Of a DNA stretch of 32,104 nucleotides, positions 14,359 to 29,300 are shown in pieces. The stretch comes from Paludibacteraceae bacterium (GTDB lineage: Bacteria > Bacteroidota > Bacteroidia > Bacteroidales > Paludibacteraceae). The position numbers and the translations under genes are program-made. Position 1 is the stretch's first letter; each line of letters begins with the position of its first letter. The notes below the pieces were generated by a model, which saw only the letters and a program-made list of their open reading frames with translations, was not told the DNA's origin and made no database searches. The stretch spans positions 1-32,104 of the forward strand of contig JAFUEI010000015.1 of the NCBI GenBank assembly GCA_017464025.1, in the 5' to 3' direction.

Positions 14359-17300
14359 GGCAATGCTTATTCGGACGGTCGTGCCTATCTGCGTCAGGGT
14401 TCGCCGCAAAATGCAGGAAAGGTGTATGTCAGCACCTCTTCCTCTACTCCCGCAGCGAGTGCATATAAGACATGTAACACGGTGCAGACTTCAGAGAGTA
14501 CTACGCCGTGTGCCACGGCTCAGGTAGAGGGTGAGAATAAAAAGACCACCTATCATTTCTGGGCGCAAGCGAATACGGGCTATAAGTTCACGGGTTGGTA
14601 CACCTCTACCGGTACGCTTGCGACAACCGACGTCCACTACAGCGGAAGCGTAACCTCCGGTACGGCAGGTGGCAGCGACACGCATGCCTACTTGGACATG
14701 CACGCAAGTTTCATCAAGATTATACAGATGAGTTTCGTCCGTCCGGAGAACGGTTCGTTCACTATCAATCATAACGGTTCGGAGGTGGCTAACTATGCCT
14801 CTTTCACCTTGGACGGGACAGTGAGACTGACAGCACTTCCGGCGGACGGCTACAAGTTGCGCGGCTGGTACACCACCACCAACGGCGGCGCGACGAAGAG
14901 CTATTTTGCGTTCGGCACTACCTGCGAGCCGAACTTCACGAGCAATGTGACCATCGGTGCCGATTTCGTGCCGGACGACGGCAAGGCCACCTTCTGGAAC
15001 CAGAACACCAACAAGATTTACACAAATCTGAATACGGCGAATACTGAGGCATTGAGCGGGCACGTGATAGTTGTCGTGAGCGACGGTGTGCTGGGAGCCG
15101 GTACTTATACGATTAAATCCGGCGTGACGCTGCTCATCCCGTATAACGAGACTTATAACCTAATGACGACACCGAAGGTGCAACACTATGGATCGGCAAG
15201 TTCGGCACCGGCGCTGTCGGCCTTCCGCAAACTGACATTAGCGGCGGGAGCGGTGATCAACTGTTCGGGCAATATCTGTATCGGCGGTCAGCAGACGGCG
15301 GTGAACGGCGGTAACCCGACATCGCAGGTTTGCGGAGCAGCAGGTGTGCTGGATCTGTCGCGGGGTGGCATCATCAACATGAATAGTGGCAGTAATCTGT
15401 ATGCCTGGGGCTTCGTGAAGGGTCAGGATATGGACCAAGGCAACAACACGTCGGCATCGGGTGTAGGAGAGATTAATGCCAACAATGGTGCCACCATTTG
15501 GGAGGACTTCCAGTGCGGTGAATGGCGCGGCGGTACGGCGAGTTCAACGATATACAGCAACAAGGGGAGTTGGAAATTCTTCCCCTTCCAGAGTTATACT
15601 ATTCAGAATATAGAGGCACCTGTCAACTATGTATATGGTTCGAACCTTAAATGCCACTGGGCAGTCTTCGGCAACGGATCGACCTTTACGGTAACGTTCC
15701 CGTTAGTGGCCAGTTCAGGGTCTCTTTTCACATTGGCTTCGGGGGCTACGCTCCGGAAGTGGTATGACCCGACAACCGACCGCGTATGCTATGAGTTAGG
15801 CGGTGGTACATCCTTAGGTGCTCTGAACCTGAATGTGTTGGGCGAGAGTATATCTTCGTCGGACTACAACCTGCCGATACCGGCTAACATGCACATCATC
15901 CTGAAATCAGGCAATACACTGACTATTTCCAAACCGATGACGGCGCATGCCGGTGCAGTGGTGGAAGTGAAATCCGGTGCAACGCTGAAGATTAATGCCA
16001 AAGTGTATATGTACGATGCCGACGACTGGGACACGTACTGTATGTATGCGTATTACTACCGCACGTACAAGAACCTCACAACCCATTATGACCGCGGAAC
16101 GGGAACATCGAAAGCCAACCTTGAGGACGCAACGCTGATAGTGGACGGTACGGTGAACGTAGGTGCGCAGATGCTGTATGCCACTGCACACGGGGCGAGC
16201 ATCATAGGCAACGGCGGAGGTACGTTCATCTATAACACTCTGCCGAGCAACACCACGATGGTGCAATGTAAGGTATTGAGCGACAGGGTGAATGTGAACA
16301 TCCGCTCGGCGAACCTGAAGAATGATAATGAAAGTTTCACTAAAGGCATTGAATCCACTACTTTCAAGAATATAAACGGGCGGTGGTTCACGAATGCGGC
16401 CAGCACGATAAAGTCGAACAAGACCTACGACTTCACGTATATCAAATCGGGCGACGTATATGGCACGGGTGGCACGAACACGACGGTGTCGGCCTGCTAT
16501 TCGAAAGACAAGACAGGGCTTGCGCTGTGCGACAAATGGGCGAACGTGAAGGCTGACGCCTGCGACAACTGGTGGGTAGGAATAGATGATGGCCATCTTT
16601 ACAACTACACGCTCAACAATGCCTGGCATCAGTATATCAAGACGGGCTCCGTCACTACCGGTACGGGCGAAGACGCCGTAACGACGGACAGCTATGCCGG
16701 CTCAGATGACAAGACTTACAATAGACAGGATTGCGACATCACACAGGACGGGACGATAGACGGCAACTGTCTCTATACTATCGGCGGCGTGAAGAAAGCA
16801 TTGGTGAATGGCAGTTTCATCGCTGTGGAGAAGAACACAGCAGACGAGGCCTATCACAAGGTCGGGGCTACTACGACGTATTATATCTGTTTTGACGGCT
16901 GTGTATGGCATCCGGCAACAAAAGTGTCGGGTAAAGAAAAAGCCTATACAGTTGACGGTACAATATATATATGGTACGACGGTGCATGGCTGGCGGTTCA
17001 GAACGATGCGACGGTAGGGCTGTACTATTCGCTGAGCAGCACCAACGTGAAGATTTACTATGAGTATGCAGGCAGCGCGTGGACGCTTGCCACACCGGTG
17101 GCGGAGGTGGTGACCTCGGCGGGTACGGAGCAGGTGTATGCCCTTGCGACGGCGATAACGAAAGCGAAGGCGGGTGGGACGAACGTGACGATTCGTCTGC
17201 TGAAGAACATGACCATATCTTCCGCCTTCACCTACGACGGAGCCAACAACTGCTCTTTGGACCTAAACGGCTATACGCTCACCGGCACGATTACAAGCAT

Positions 17301-20300
17301 GATAAAAATTAACAATGCTTCTGCTACACTTATCATCAAAGACCAGAGCGGTGCAGGAACAGGTAAGGTATATGCTAACTTTTCGCGCAGCGATGATCAC
17401 ATATATGGCATCAATGTCACAAAAGGACATCTGATTATCAACAGCGGTACGGTGCATATTGAAAACACCCATGCCTCAAAGGGTGCTGTAGGCGTAATAG
17501 TATATTCAGGATATAAGTGTACCGTCAATGGCGGTATGATAGAAGTCGTATCGAAAGGTGCATCATACGGTGTATCTACTCAATCGTCAACTACTCCGGT
17601 GGTGAATATCAACGGCGGTACGATAGATGTTACCTCTACAGGAACGGTTGATAAGTTAGTGAGCGGAATCTATAGTCAGGGCGGAACAATCAATGTTAAC
17701 GGAGGTACTATTAACGCACATTCCACATCCTCGAAATACGTTTATGCTATTAATCTCACTAATGGCAATAGCACACTGACTACAACGGGCGGAACGATAA
17801 AAGCTTCAGCAGCAAGCATAGATTACGGTGTATATGTGACAGCCGGCTCAACAGCCACTATTAACGGTGGTACTATTACCGCTACCACAACATCCGGTAC
17901 ACCACGAGGCGTTATCTCATACGGAACAACGACTATCAGCGGCGGCACCATAACAGCTACTGCGGGCAGTTCGGATGCACGTGGCGTGTTTGTAGCCAAT
18001 AACGGAACCACCATCAACAACGGAGCCGTGATTACCGCCAACGCCAATTCCGATGCGCGGGCACTTTATTATGGAAACACCACACCGACGGTTACTGTCA
18101 ACGGCGGTACATTTACTGCACAAACACTCTCAACGACAGGCGCTTACGGCGTGTATGCCGAGAAAGGAACGGGAACAATCAATGACGGTACTTTCAACGT
18201 CACGGCCAAGACCAGCAATGCCTACGGCATGTATGTAACGACGACAAACACGCCGAAACTGACGGTCAACGGGGGAAAGTTCAAGGTTGCAAGTAATGCG
18301 GCTTCGCCGACAAATATCCTCTTGTGTAACAATGCTGCCGCAACGGCGGACTTCATTATCAACGGCGGGTATTATAATCTGGCGAAGAATGAGAATGTTA
18401 CTACAGGTACGGAAGACGGTTATACGACATATCCCAACTTGAGTATAGCCAAATACAAGGCATCGGGCAAACTTGTAAAGGAACTGGATGCGACAGTCGA
18501 GGCGAGCCTCAAAACAGAAGGCTACGGATGCAAGGTGGCAGGAAAGGAATATATCGTTACGTGGTGCAAGATGGGAGGCAACACAGGTAGCAACATCCTG
18601 AAAACTGAAAAATGGGAAAGCGGTAAGGTGCCTGTATGGACAGGCCCCGATCCTGACTTGAACTCGACAGGCGTAACACGTGTGTTTGCCGGCTGGAATA
18701 CCGGAACATGGAATGGGGGAACCGCATATCCTCTCGGAACACCATTGCCTGCAATTACAGATCACGATGTTACCTACTATGCGATTAACAGGCCCATTTA
18801 TGCCGAGGTGATAGCAGGCGGAAAAACCACTCCATATACTGATATTAACACGGCTTTCAATGCCGCTATGGCTTATACCAATGCTACCATTCGCGTTAGA
18901 ACCCAATTAGGCACAGAGGCAAGTATAAGCAATGGCAGACAGTTGGTATTCAACCCTGAAAATGCCAACTCTATCATTACCCTCGACCTCAACGGACTGT
19001 CGTGGACGATGGGTAACAACGCTGATGCCACACTAAATAAGAACATCTACCTTAGTGTCGCTCCGACAAAAGCCAATTGCAAACTCATCATTACCGACAA
19101 CTCGGCATCCGGCAACGGCTACCTGATGAACAAGCATGCTTATAACGGAACTCTGTATTGTGTTGATGTGGCTAATGGAGGCGAACTGATACTGCAAGGC
19201 GGCGGACTGAGGGCAAGCAACACATCTGATGTCTCGGCGGCAAAATATGGTGCAGCTGTGAATGTGGCAAACGGCGGCAAGTTCACTATGACCGGCGGTA
19301 CGGTTTATTCCACCGATGCTTACTCGCCACGAGGTGTCAATGTGTCGGTTGGTGGTACGGCTGATATAGCAGGCGGCACCATTGAAGCGGTCTCAACAGG
19401 AGGTAATGCGTATGGTCTTCTTCCTTACGGAACAGTGTCTGTGGGCGGTACGGCTCATATCAAGGCAACTGCAGCCACCTCTTTGGCATACGCTACCCAA
19501 ACGCAGGGAACACTGACCGTCAATGGCGGTACTTTTGAAGCAAAAGCCGCAAGCGGCACAAGAGGTTTGTTTGCGCATGCAGGTGGAAAAATAACTGTAG
19601 ATGGCAATCCGATAGTAAAGACGGAAGTTACTTCCGGCAGCGAGGCCTACGCGGCTTACTCCAATGGTGCCAATAGCGAATTGGTAATCAACGGCGGTTC
19701 ATTTACTTCTACCGGTATCTCAACATCCGGTTCGATAATGGGTGTTCGTGCTGTATCCGATGGTGTGGTAACTGTCAATGACGGTACCTTCACGCTTAAC
19801 GGAGGTAACAACTGGACTTTCGGCGCTTTTGCCCAAAGCGGCACAATTAATCTCAATGGTGGTGAGTTTACAATCAACCAACCATCAGGTAGTAATGTGG
19901 AGGCTGTCCGTGTTTATCCGACCGGAGTATGTAATATCTCCGGCGGTACTTATACGGTAACGCGAGATGGTGCAGGCAACGCGCTATGTTCGATGGGAGG
20001 TACTACCAACATTACGGGGAATCCGGTATTTAATGCATACTATGGTATCAATGTCGGAGGAGCAGTTGTCGCAGCCGGCGATCTTACCGCTACGGTTGTG
20101 GTTGACGGCGGAACATATAACACCCAGAGCTGGGGAGTACAATCTATCATAACCAGCAGGAATGAAGCTACGTTAACAGGCTCTATTACCGGAGATGTAA
20201 CGATATGGGATGGTAAATTTAAAGCACAAAAGACCGGTTATTTTGTTTTAGGTAATACTTCGCCTACAGAGTGTCTGAAGATCCGCGGTGGTTGGTACTC

Positions 20301-23300
20301 TAACAATTCGAATGGCAAACTTGCCACAGGTAGCGGTAATTATGTTGTTTCGCCGAGTACGGTTCAAACACTCACTTCCGGTGCGGAATTTGATGCCGGT
20401 TACAAATATCATGTACTTGCCAAATACAACGTTACCTTCTTGGTCAACGGCAGCAGTACTGTCACGCAGTACAACCGCAACGAGACGCCGGACTTTGGTT
20501 CGACGCCTGCTATCAACGACGGCAACACATGGGAGTTTGTAGGCTGGAGTCCGGAGATAGCGCCCGTAACGACGGATGTAACCTATACCGCTGTGTTCAA
20601 GAAATATGAGGCGGAGATTATACGGTTAGGGGCATCATCGGGAAAGAAATACGAGCACTTCACTGACGCATGGACCGATGCTTTGAAGCTTGAAAACTGC
20701 ACCATACGCATATTGAGTAATACCGATGTGGCAACACAGTTGCAATATAACCCCGCCCCTCCGGCCGGCACGACCGAAACGGACGAAGAGTATTTCACGA
20801 ATGCCACGACCACGCTTGACCTGAACAATCACACACTGGCCTATACAGGTACGGCTGACAGGTTCCTCATTGTCAACAAGGCAGGCTCTGTATTGACCGT
20901 TACGGACAATTCAACCGCTAAGGGCGGCAAATTGGATTTTACAAAATCATACAACGGGAATCTGCTTTGTACAGTAGTACAGAATGGCGAACTTGTACTT
21001 GAAGGCGGACAAATATCTGCACAGAACACATACGATGGTAAGGCTTCCCGTGCCGTTATGCCATTGGCAAATGCTGTATTCACCGTAAACGGCGGTAAGG
21101 TACAGGCTAAGGCCAAAACAGATGCGCGCGCAATCAATAATGACGGCAATGCCACTGTCAATATCACCGGCGGTACCATCTATGCAAGTACGGAATATGC
21201 AACAGACACATGGGGAGCGAGTGCTTTCGGTGTCGTCATGTGGAACACGGGAACCACCAACATCAGCGGTAATCCGACCATTACAGTAGAGGCTGCAAGC
21301 AGTGCCACCGGCGTTTACGCATACGGTACAACCGGCAAAATCAATATAGATGGCGGTACGATAAATGCGACAACCAAAACAGCAGGTTCAGCGAGGTGTG
21401 TTCAGTCTGCAAACAATGGTACAGTTGTCATTAACGATGGTACATTCACTGCGCGTACTGCGACTACGGCGGCATTCGGAGCATACGCGGATACTAACGG
21501 CAAAATGACAATTAATGGTGGTGTATTCGATGCTCAAAACGCACTTGGTAATACATCAGAAATTTGGAATATAGAAGGTTTGCGTGTTGCAGCAGGAGCA
21601 AATGTGACTGTCAACGGCGGTACATTCACCGCTTCCAAAGGTGCAAGTCCTATGGCAGTAGGTGTTCGCGGTGGTACGACAACTATCAACGGCGGTACAT
21701 TCAACTCAACGCGAGGTCTGTATGCAATGGGTTATGCCGATGCAACACAAACAGCGACCGTAACCATCAACGGCGGTACCTTCATCGGTACGGCAGAAGC
21801 AGTCAGAGTGGAATCTATGTCACGTGATGTTAAGGATGGCGATGGCAATATAACGGCAACTTATAAAGCATATTCCAATGTTACCGTCAACGGTGGTTAC
21901 TTCTATTCAACGGGTTCATCAATCATTTCTCTAAATCAAAAAAGCGGAGTAACCAACTCAACGCTGGTGCTGAACGGCGGAAAGTATTGCGAGAAATCGG
22001 GAACTACCTATAGGGATCAGATTAAGGCGCGCAAAGGTGCGACCACAAGTGATCCTATTGCTATCAACGAGACGGTTGAAGGCAGGAAATATGTTTATGA
22101 ACTACGGACACCGTTCACCGTAACGTGGAAGGGAGGCACGAGTTACACCCAGACGGAGACGGTGCAGTCGGGTACGACACCGACAAACAACGAATGTACT
22201 TCGTTTGTCAAGTCTGACGGCAAGACCTATTACTTCACCGGCTGGACGCCGACTCCGGCACCTGTGTATGGCGACGTGACCTACGAGGCCGAAGGCGCAT
22301 ACTACGAAGCGGAAGTGAAGATAGGCAACGGCGGATGGACCAAATATGCCGACTTCAACGAGGCATGGGAAGCCGTGCAGAACTCAAGCAATGCGACCAC
22401 GCAGATAAAGCTGCTCAACAATGTGGAGCTTGCCGACAAGATTCTCTACAAGCCTACTGTCGCCAAAGCACGCACAACATTCGACCTCAATAACTTCACC
22501 TTGTCGATCGGCGGAACGGCAGACCGTCTGATGGAGTTCAACAAGACGGATGCCATCCTCACCATCACCGACGGCTCGGAGGCGAAGGGCGGAACGCTGT
22601 CTATAACACGCACCTCTGCTGCCTCCATTTACACGGTGGTAGTAAGTAGCGGCGAGCTGAAGATGACAGGCGGACGCATCTATGCGCAGAACGACCAGAA
22701 CGATGCTAACTGGCACCCTGCCATAGCGGTATATGTAGCAGGCAGCGACAATGCCAAACTGACTATGACCGGCGGAACGGTAGAGTCAAATGCTAAGTAT
22801 CTTGCTTATGGAGTACAGTCATACGGTATCACCAACATCACCGGCGGCACGATAAAAGCCACCTCACCCGGATTGAACAATGGCAGTAGCGCCTACGCCG
22901 TAGGTCTATATAGCGTGCAGCGCACAACTACTTTCGGCGGCACTGCCAAGATAGAAGTATCAGGTCTGAAAACCAGCTATGGCGTTATGGCTAACGGCTG
23001 GATTAGCAACGACGGGAAAACCATATACAACAGCACTCTCAACATCACCGGCGGTACGATAGATGTGACGGCTACGAATAGTAATGCTGTTGGCATACAA
23101 GTCAACGCCACATCCAAATTAGTGAGTGAGACTTACTATGGCGCACACGGCGTTATCAACGTGAGCGGCGGTACGATTAATGTGAAATGTTCTGCTTCAT
23201 CGGCAACACAGGTGTTTGGAGCACAAGTATCGGCATCTCGGCAATTTGACGAAGCAACGCCCCATAATATGCTGTTGGATGAGAAAGGTGAACTGAATAT

Positions 23301-26300
23301 ATCAGGTGGTACATTCACAGTGGATACGCGCAATAACGGTGCATGGGTTAGTAACGGCGGCAATGTGGACATGCTGCGCAGTTGGGGTACGCTCAATGTG
23401 ACAGGCGGTAATTTCACCATCTATCAGAATTCAGCTCCTGTAGGTGTGAGTTGCTATCGCAACAAAGCGACGGTCAGCGGCAATCCGGTATTTAATATCT
23501 ATGGTAATGACAGGGCGTATGGCGTAGAGGCTGGTCCGTGGAACAGCGAGGGCTATTGCGATGCCGATGCCGCAAATAACCTTGCTGAGATAGAGGTGAA
23601 CGGCGGTACATTCAATGTAAATGCAAAAAGCGGTCTTACGATAGGCGCATGGGCATACGGCGGTATCTCCGCCAATAACGCCACAACCGGTACCGGTGCC
23701 GGCTATGCGATGAATGCGAAGGTAACAGTCAACGGAGGCGAGTTTATCTGCTACAATCCGACGGCTAATAATTCGCGTATCTTCCGTCAGGAAAACACAC
23801 GTACAGGGACCTACGGAACAGCCACGGCTGAACTCATCGTTAACGGCGGTAAGTTCAAACCATTGGCAGGTGCTGCTGAGCCTTACACTTCAACCGGCAC
23901 TCATAATGTCACATTACCGGACAACAACGACAAGCACACCCTACTGACGGGCGGTTATTATGTTACCAACACAGAGTTAGCTACCCATGTGGCAGACACA
24001 TGCGTTGTCCGCGCTCTGACCGAGGCTGACGCTGAATATGCCGATGGTTATCGCTATGCTATCGGTGTCAACTATGTAGCCCAAGTGAAAGTGGGAAGCA
24101 CGGTGAAGAAATACACCCTTATGAAAAATGCGTTCGACTATTTTGCTACTGTCAACAACGCTACCCTCACCGTCTTGGACGACTGCAACTTCGACATGGG
24201 AGATAAATTCTATAATTTCATCCCTGCAATGGCTAACTGGGTAGGTAAGCTCGACTTGAACAATCATAAGATAACAGGTATTACGACTACCGACCGCTTC
24301 TTCAATTGCAATTCCGGCAATGTAAAGACCTTTACCATTACCGACTCTTCCGCAGAGAAAGGCGGTGAGTTCTATTACGAGTCCGCATACTCAGCAGGTA
24401 CCACTTACGGTTTCTTGTTCTATAAAGGAACCTACAACCTCAATGCAGGCACGCTGCACCTGAAAAAGACTGTAGCACAAGGTGCTCTTGCAGTACGCAT
24501 TGGTGATGGTTCGTATGATGCTGCTACGCCGTTCAATATGACGGGCGGAAAGATTATCTGCGAAGGCGGATCGAGCGTTACTGGTATTGCTAATTATGGT
24601 AGCGTCAACATCTCCGGCGGAGAGGTGAACATAACTTCCACTGCTTCTACTTGGCTTAACGCAATAACCAACTATGCTCATAATTCGAAGGCATCGGAAC
24701 TGACCATCAGCGGTGCTTCAACGAAGATTATCGCTAAAGCAGCTTCAGGAGCGCAAGCTATTAATATGAGCGGTTTGAATACCACCACTATCTCCGGTGG
24801 TACGATTTCGGCTACCGTTTCCGACAAAACTGCACGCGGCATATTAGCAACTGCCGGTACAGCTACTATCTCCGGCTCACCGGAATTCACTGTAACTGCT
24901 ACAACTTCAGGTGCAAGCGGTATTCTTATTAACGGTTCTGCAACGATAGACATCAGCGGAACGCCTGAGTTTAAAGTTACTGCGGGGACAAGCGCATACG
25001 GTATCAAGTCCGAGGCAACGAGTACCACCACCATTGCAGGCGGCACATTCAATGTAACCACTTCGGGCACAGGTAGCTGGGGCTTACATGTCCAGAACGA
25101 AACAAATGCCAGTGTGATTAATGTGACCGGCGGCACATTCAATGTTCAAACCACTACGCCGGCAACCTCGCAAACATGGTATAACATTGAGGGTATGCGT
25201 ATCTATAGCGGAGCAAGCAGTGTGATGAATATCTCCGGCGGAACATTCAATGTGACCAACAACTGCAAGGGTACATCGGCGGCAACAGGAGTGCGCACAT
25301 TTGACGGGACAGTGAACCTGTCCGGCACGGTAACCATCAACGCGAACCAATGTTTCCGCATCTCTGATACATATATTTCCAACACGACGGCTTATGTCAA
25401 TGTCTCCGGCGGTACGTTCAACAGCAATTCGTTAGGCATTTATACGAATGAGAAGACAAGCGGCGAGAACAAGAACTCATCCAGCTTCACTATTACCGGA
25501 GGTAAGTTCAAGTCGGCCACAGCCAACCATATTGACACCTCCTCGCCTGCTTCGCTGCTGCATATCCAAGGCGGCTTCTTCAACGAGCGCTCCGGCACCA
25601 ACTCGAAGACCAATCTGGAAAAATATGTCTCCGACCCCTATGAGGTATTCACTCTTGAAGACGGCGATGCCAACAAAGCAGCAGGCTATGCCTACGAGGT
25701 ATGCGAGAAACGCGTGGCAAAAGTGAAGACAGGCTCTACCACAACCTACTACACCACTGTTCTTGCTGCAATGAATTACGCAAGAACAGTTGCCAACCCG
25801 ACGATAACTATTCTGCACGACTGCACCCTGACGGCAAGATGGAATCTTAGCAGTGCTATCGACAATTGGCAAGGCATACTTGACCTTAACGGCAAGACCG
25901 TGACAGGAACAGGAACCACCTATGGTGTGATAGATGTAACCAAAGCCGGTACAAAACTTACTATTCGCGATAGTTCGGCAGGGCAAACAGGTAAACTGAC
26001 TCATGAGGAAGCAAATAATGCTCACTGGGGTGTTAATGTCAATAATAATGCGGAATTAGTGCTTGAGTCAGGTACTATATATGTAAAGAACACGAAAAGC
26101 GATGCCACCAGTAATACTGTAGGCGTTTGTATCAATAGTGCCGGTGGTAAGTTCACCATGAGCGGCGGTAAGATAGAAGTACATAGTGCTCTGAGTGCTC
26201 TTGGTTTATATTTATTCGGTTCGGGTACAACCAACATCACCGGCGGTAAGATTAAGGCGGCAACCGACCTCAACCCTGAAAGCCTTGGCAATACCGCAAG

Positions 26301-29300
26301 AGGTATCTTGCATGCTGTTGCACACACTTTGACAATCAGCACTACTGATTCCATAATCGCTACGGCAAATAGCGATGCTGTGGGTTACTATCTGAATGTA
26401 GCTTCACAGACACTGACTATTGGTGGCACAACGAAGATTTCTGCTAACGCGGCAAACACTGCCTACGGTGTTCGTCTTGAAAAAGCAAGTACAATTAATA
26501 TTGGGGGAAATGTAGTTATTGATGCTACCGCAAAAGCAGAAACGTCTTATGCCGCTTATCAAACATCAGGAACCATCACTATTAGCGAGTCAGCGACACT
26601 TACAGCAAAAGCTGACCACAATGCTTATGGTGTTTATGCCACAGGCTCAGCTTCGACGGCTAATGTGTCCGGCGGTACGATAACCGCTCATGTGGTAACT
26701 GAAGGTGCTTCCCTTGGCGTATATGCAGTCTCTTCCGCCAAAGCGAATATCACAGGCGGTACTATCTATGGCAAGTCCGATAAGGCTTCGGCATCTAATG
26801 TATCACCTGTTCGCACCGGTCAGAATGCAACGATGACCATTGACGGTGGTATATTTGATGGCACCGGCTTCCAAGCCGTAAGTATCCGTGGCGGTACAAC
26901 AACCATCAATGGCGGTACATTTACTGCCAAAGAGGGTATCCGTGCAATGGACTGGGCAGATGCAAATGGAATAAAGGGCACTCTCAATATTAACGGAGGC
27001 GAGTTCAATGCAACATCTGTGGCACTCCATATTTCGTCAAAGTCCAATAGCGATCCTGTTCGTACCGGTTCTGCCAAGGTAACAGTAAATGGCGGCAAGT
27101 TCAAGAGTACCGGCACAAATATGATTCAGTTTGATGCCACTCCTTCGGGTGCAGCCGCGTCATCGCTTCAAATCACCGGCGGTTACTACAACGAACGTTC
27201 CGGCACCACCTTCAAAGACCAAATTCAGACCTACTGCGTAGCACCTAAACATGCCATTGAACTGACCGCAGCAGAAAAAACCGCTATCGGCTCTGACTAT
27301 AGCTACAAAGTTGTTGATGCCTACACACTCACATGGGATGTCAACGGCGGTAACGCACTGACGGGTACATATACAAGCGGAATACTCGAAGTGGGTGCAC
27401 CAATCACCAAACCTGCAGACCCGACGCGCGAGGGCTATACCTTCAACGGTTGGGACACAACACCGGCAACAGTCATGCCGGCCGCCAACACAACCTATAC
27501 GGCACAATGGTCGTTGAATGTGGCAGAAGTAACCATCAACGGCACTTCAACTATTTATACTACCCTTGCAGCTGCCTTTGCTGCGGCTAATGCTTCTAAA
27601 ACATACGAGCCTACAATAAAGATTCTGCAAGATATCTCAGATATAACAACAGCCATCAGCTACACAGGTACCAAGAATTGTACGCTCAACCTGAACGGAC
27701 ATACTGTGGCAGGAACTGTTACAAAGATGTTGACTATAAATACTGCCGCTAAATTTACAATTGACGACAGCACTGCCGACAAACTCGGTAAAATATCTTT
27801 GACTGCAAATATAAATGATCGTGCGTATGGTCTGTATATAACCAAGGGTGAAGTGAACCTAAAAGCAGGTACTATATATAGCAAGAACACGCATACATAT
27901 TCTGATGCCGCAGAAAACGAAAATTCAGCTGCTACTGCCGTCTTTGTGACCAAAAGTCAGAAGTTTATTATGGATGGAGGAATAGTGGAAAGTGAATCGC
28001 AACATGGGTCGTATGCTATATATGCTTCTCAGACAGGTACTACAACGATAACTATCAATGACGGACTTGTTAAAGGACATACTAATTCTTCAACAACAGC
28101 AGCAGGTATATACACCTATGCCGGTGGTTTGACCGTTAACGGCGGAACCATCATAGGACATGCTTGGACTTCAACAGCTTATGGCGTGTATGTACGCGGT
28201 GCCGCTACTTTGAATGGTGGAACAATAGAAGCAACAAACGACACTATTAGCAGCAAAGGCTCGACTACTACCATTGGTATATATGCAAGAGGTACGATAA
28301 CCATTCCTTCTACATCCACAGTAAATGTTTTAGCCAAATCGCGCACAAATAAATCTTATGCTGTTTATGCGTACAGCGGTTCTACAGGACACACCATTGC
28401 CGGCGGAACCTTTACTGCAATTTCAAAAACAGGAAATACAGCATACGGTATTATATCTACCGGAGACATTACCGTTTCAGGAGGTACATTTAATGTATCT
28501 GCGGCTACAACCACTTCTACTATCACTACCGTGCCTGCCGGCATCTATGCAACAAGAGGAACAGTTACTGTCAACGGTAATCCTACATTCAAGGTTACTT
28601 CCGGCGCTGCACGAGCATACGGAGTATTTGCTTACGGAACAATAGGAGACACCGGAACCGACAAGTATTCCGGAACAATCAATATCAATGGTGGTACATT
28701 CAATGTTACATCCACTACCACTACTGCATACGGTGCATACGCAGGATTAATCACTAAGACTGTCGAAGAGGCTGAAGGTAATACTGCCGGAACGCACTAT
28801 ATGCCGGGTATCATTTCTATAACCGATGGTACATTCAATGTAAAGGCAACGACAACGAAAGCCTACGGCATTGTTGTTGCAGCCGCTCAATCAGAATCAG
28901 GGGCAGTAGGTACAACTACTAAATATCCTACTGCAACTATCACCGGCGGTAATTTCAAGGTAGAAAGCGGAAACGATGCTAATGCTACAGCATACGCTAT
29001 GAACAATGACGCAACTGCTGAGTATCTGATAGTTCAAGGCGGTAAATACAGCACAAAAGCAATAAGTGCCACTGTAAATATCGAAGGCAAATACACCGCT
29101 CCGAAAAAGTCGTGCAACTACTATGTATTCCCCCTCATCGGCGAAACCCCGTATAACTACGAAGTAGCGGAGGGTGCTGTGGTTACTTGGAACGCAACGC
29201 AGAACGGCGGAACGACAGGGGCAACAACAACGGTTGTGAAGAAAGGCACGGCTCTCTCGACGCAGTTGGCATCTATGCCGGAGGCTACAAGAGCGGGTTA

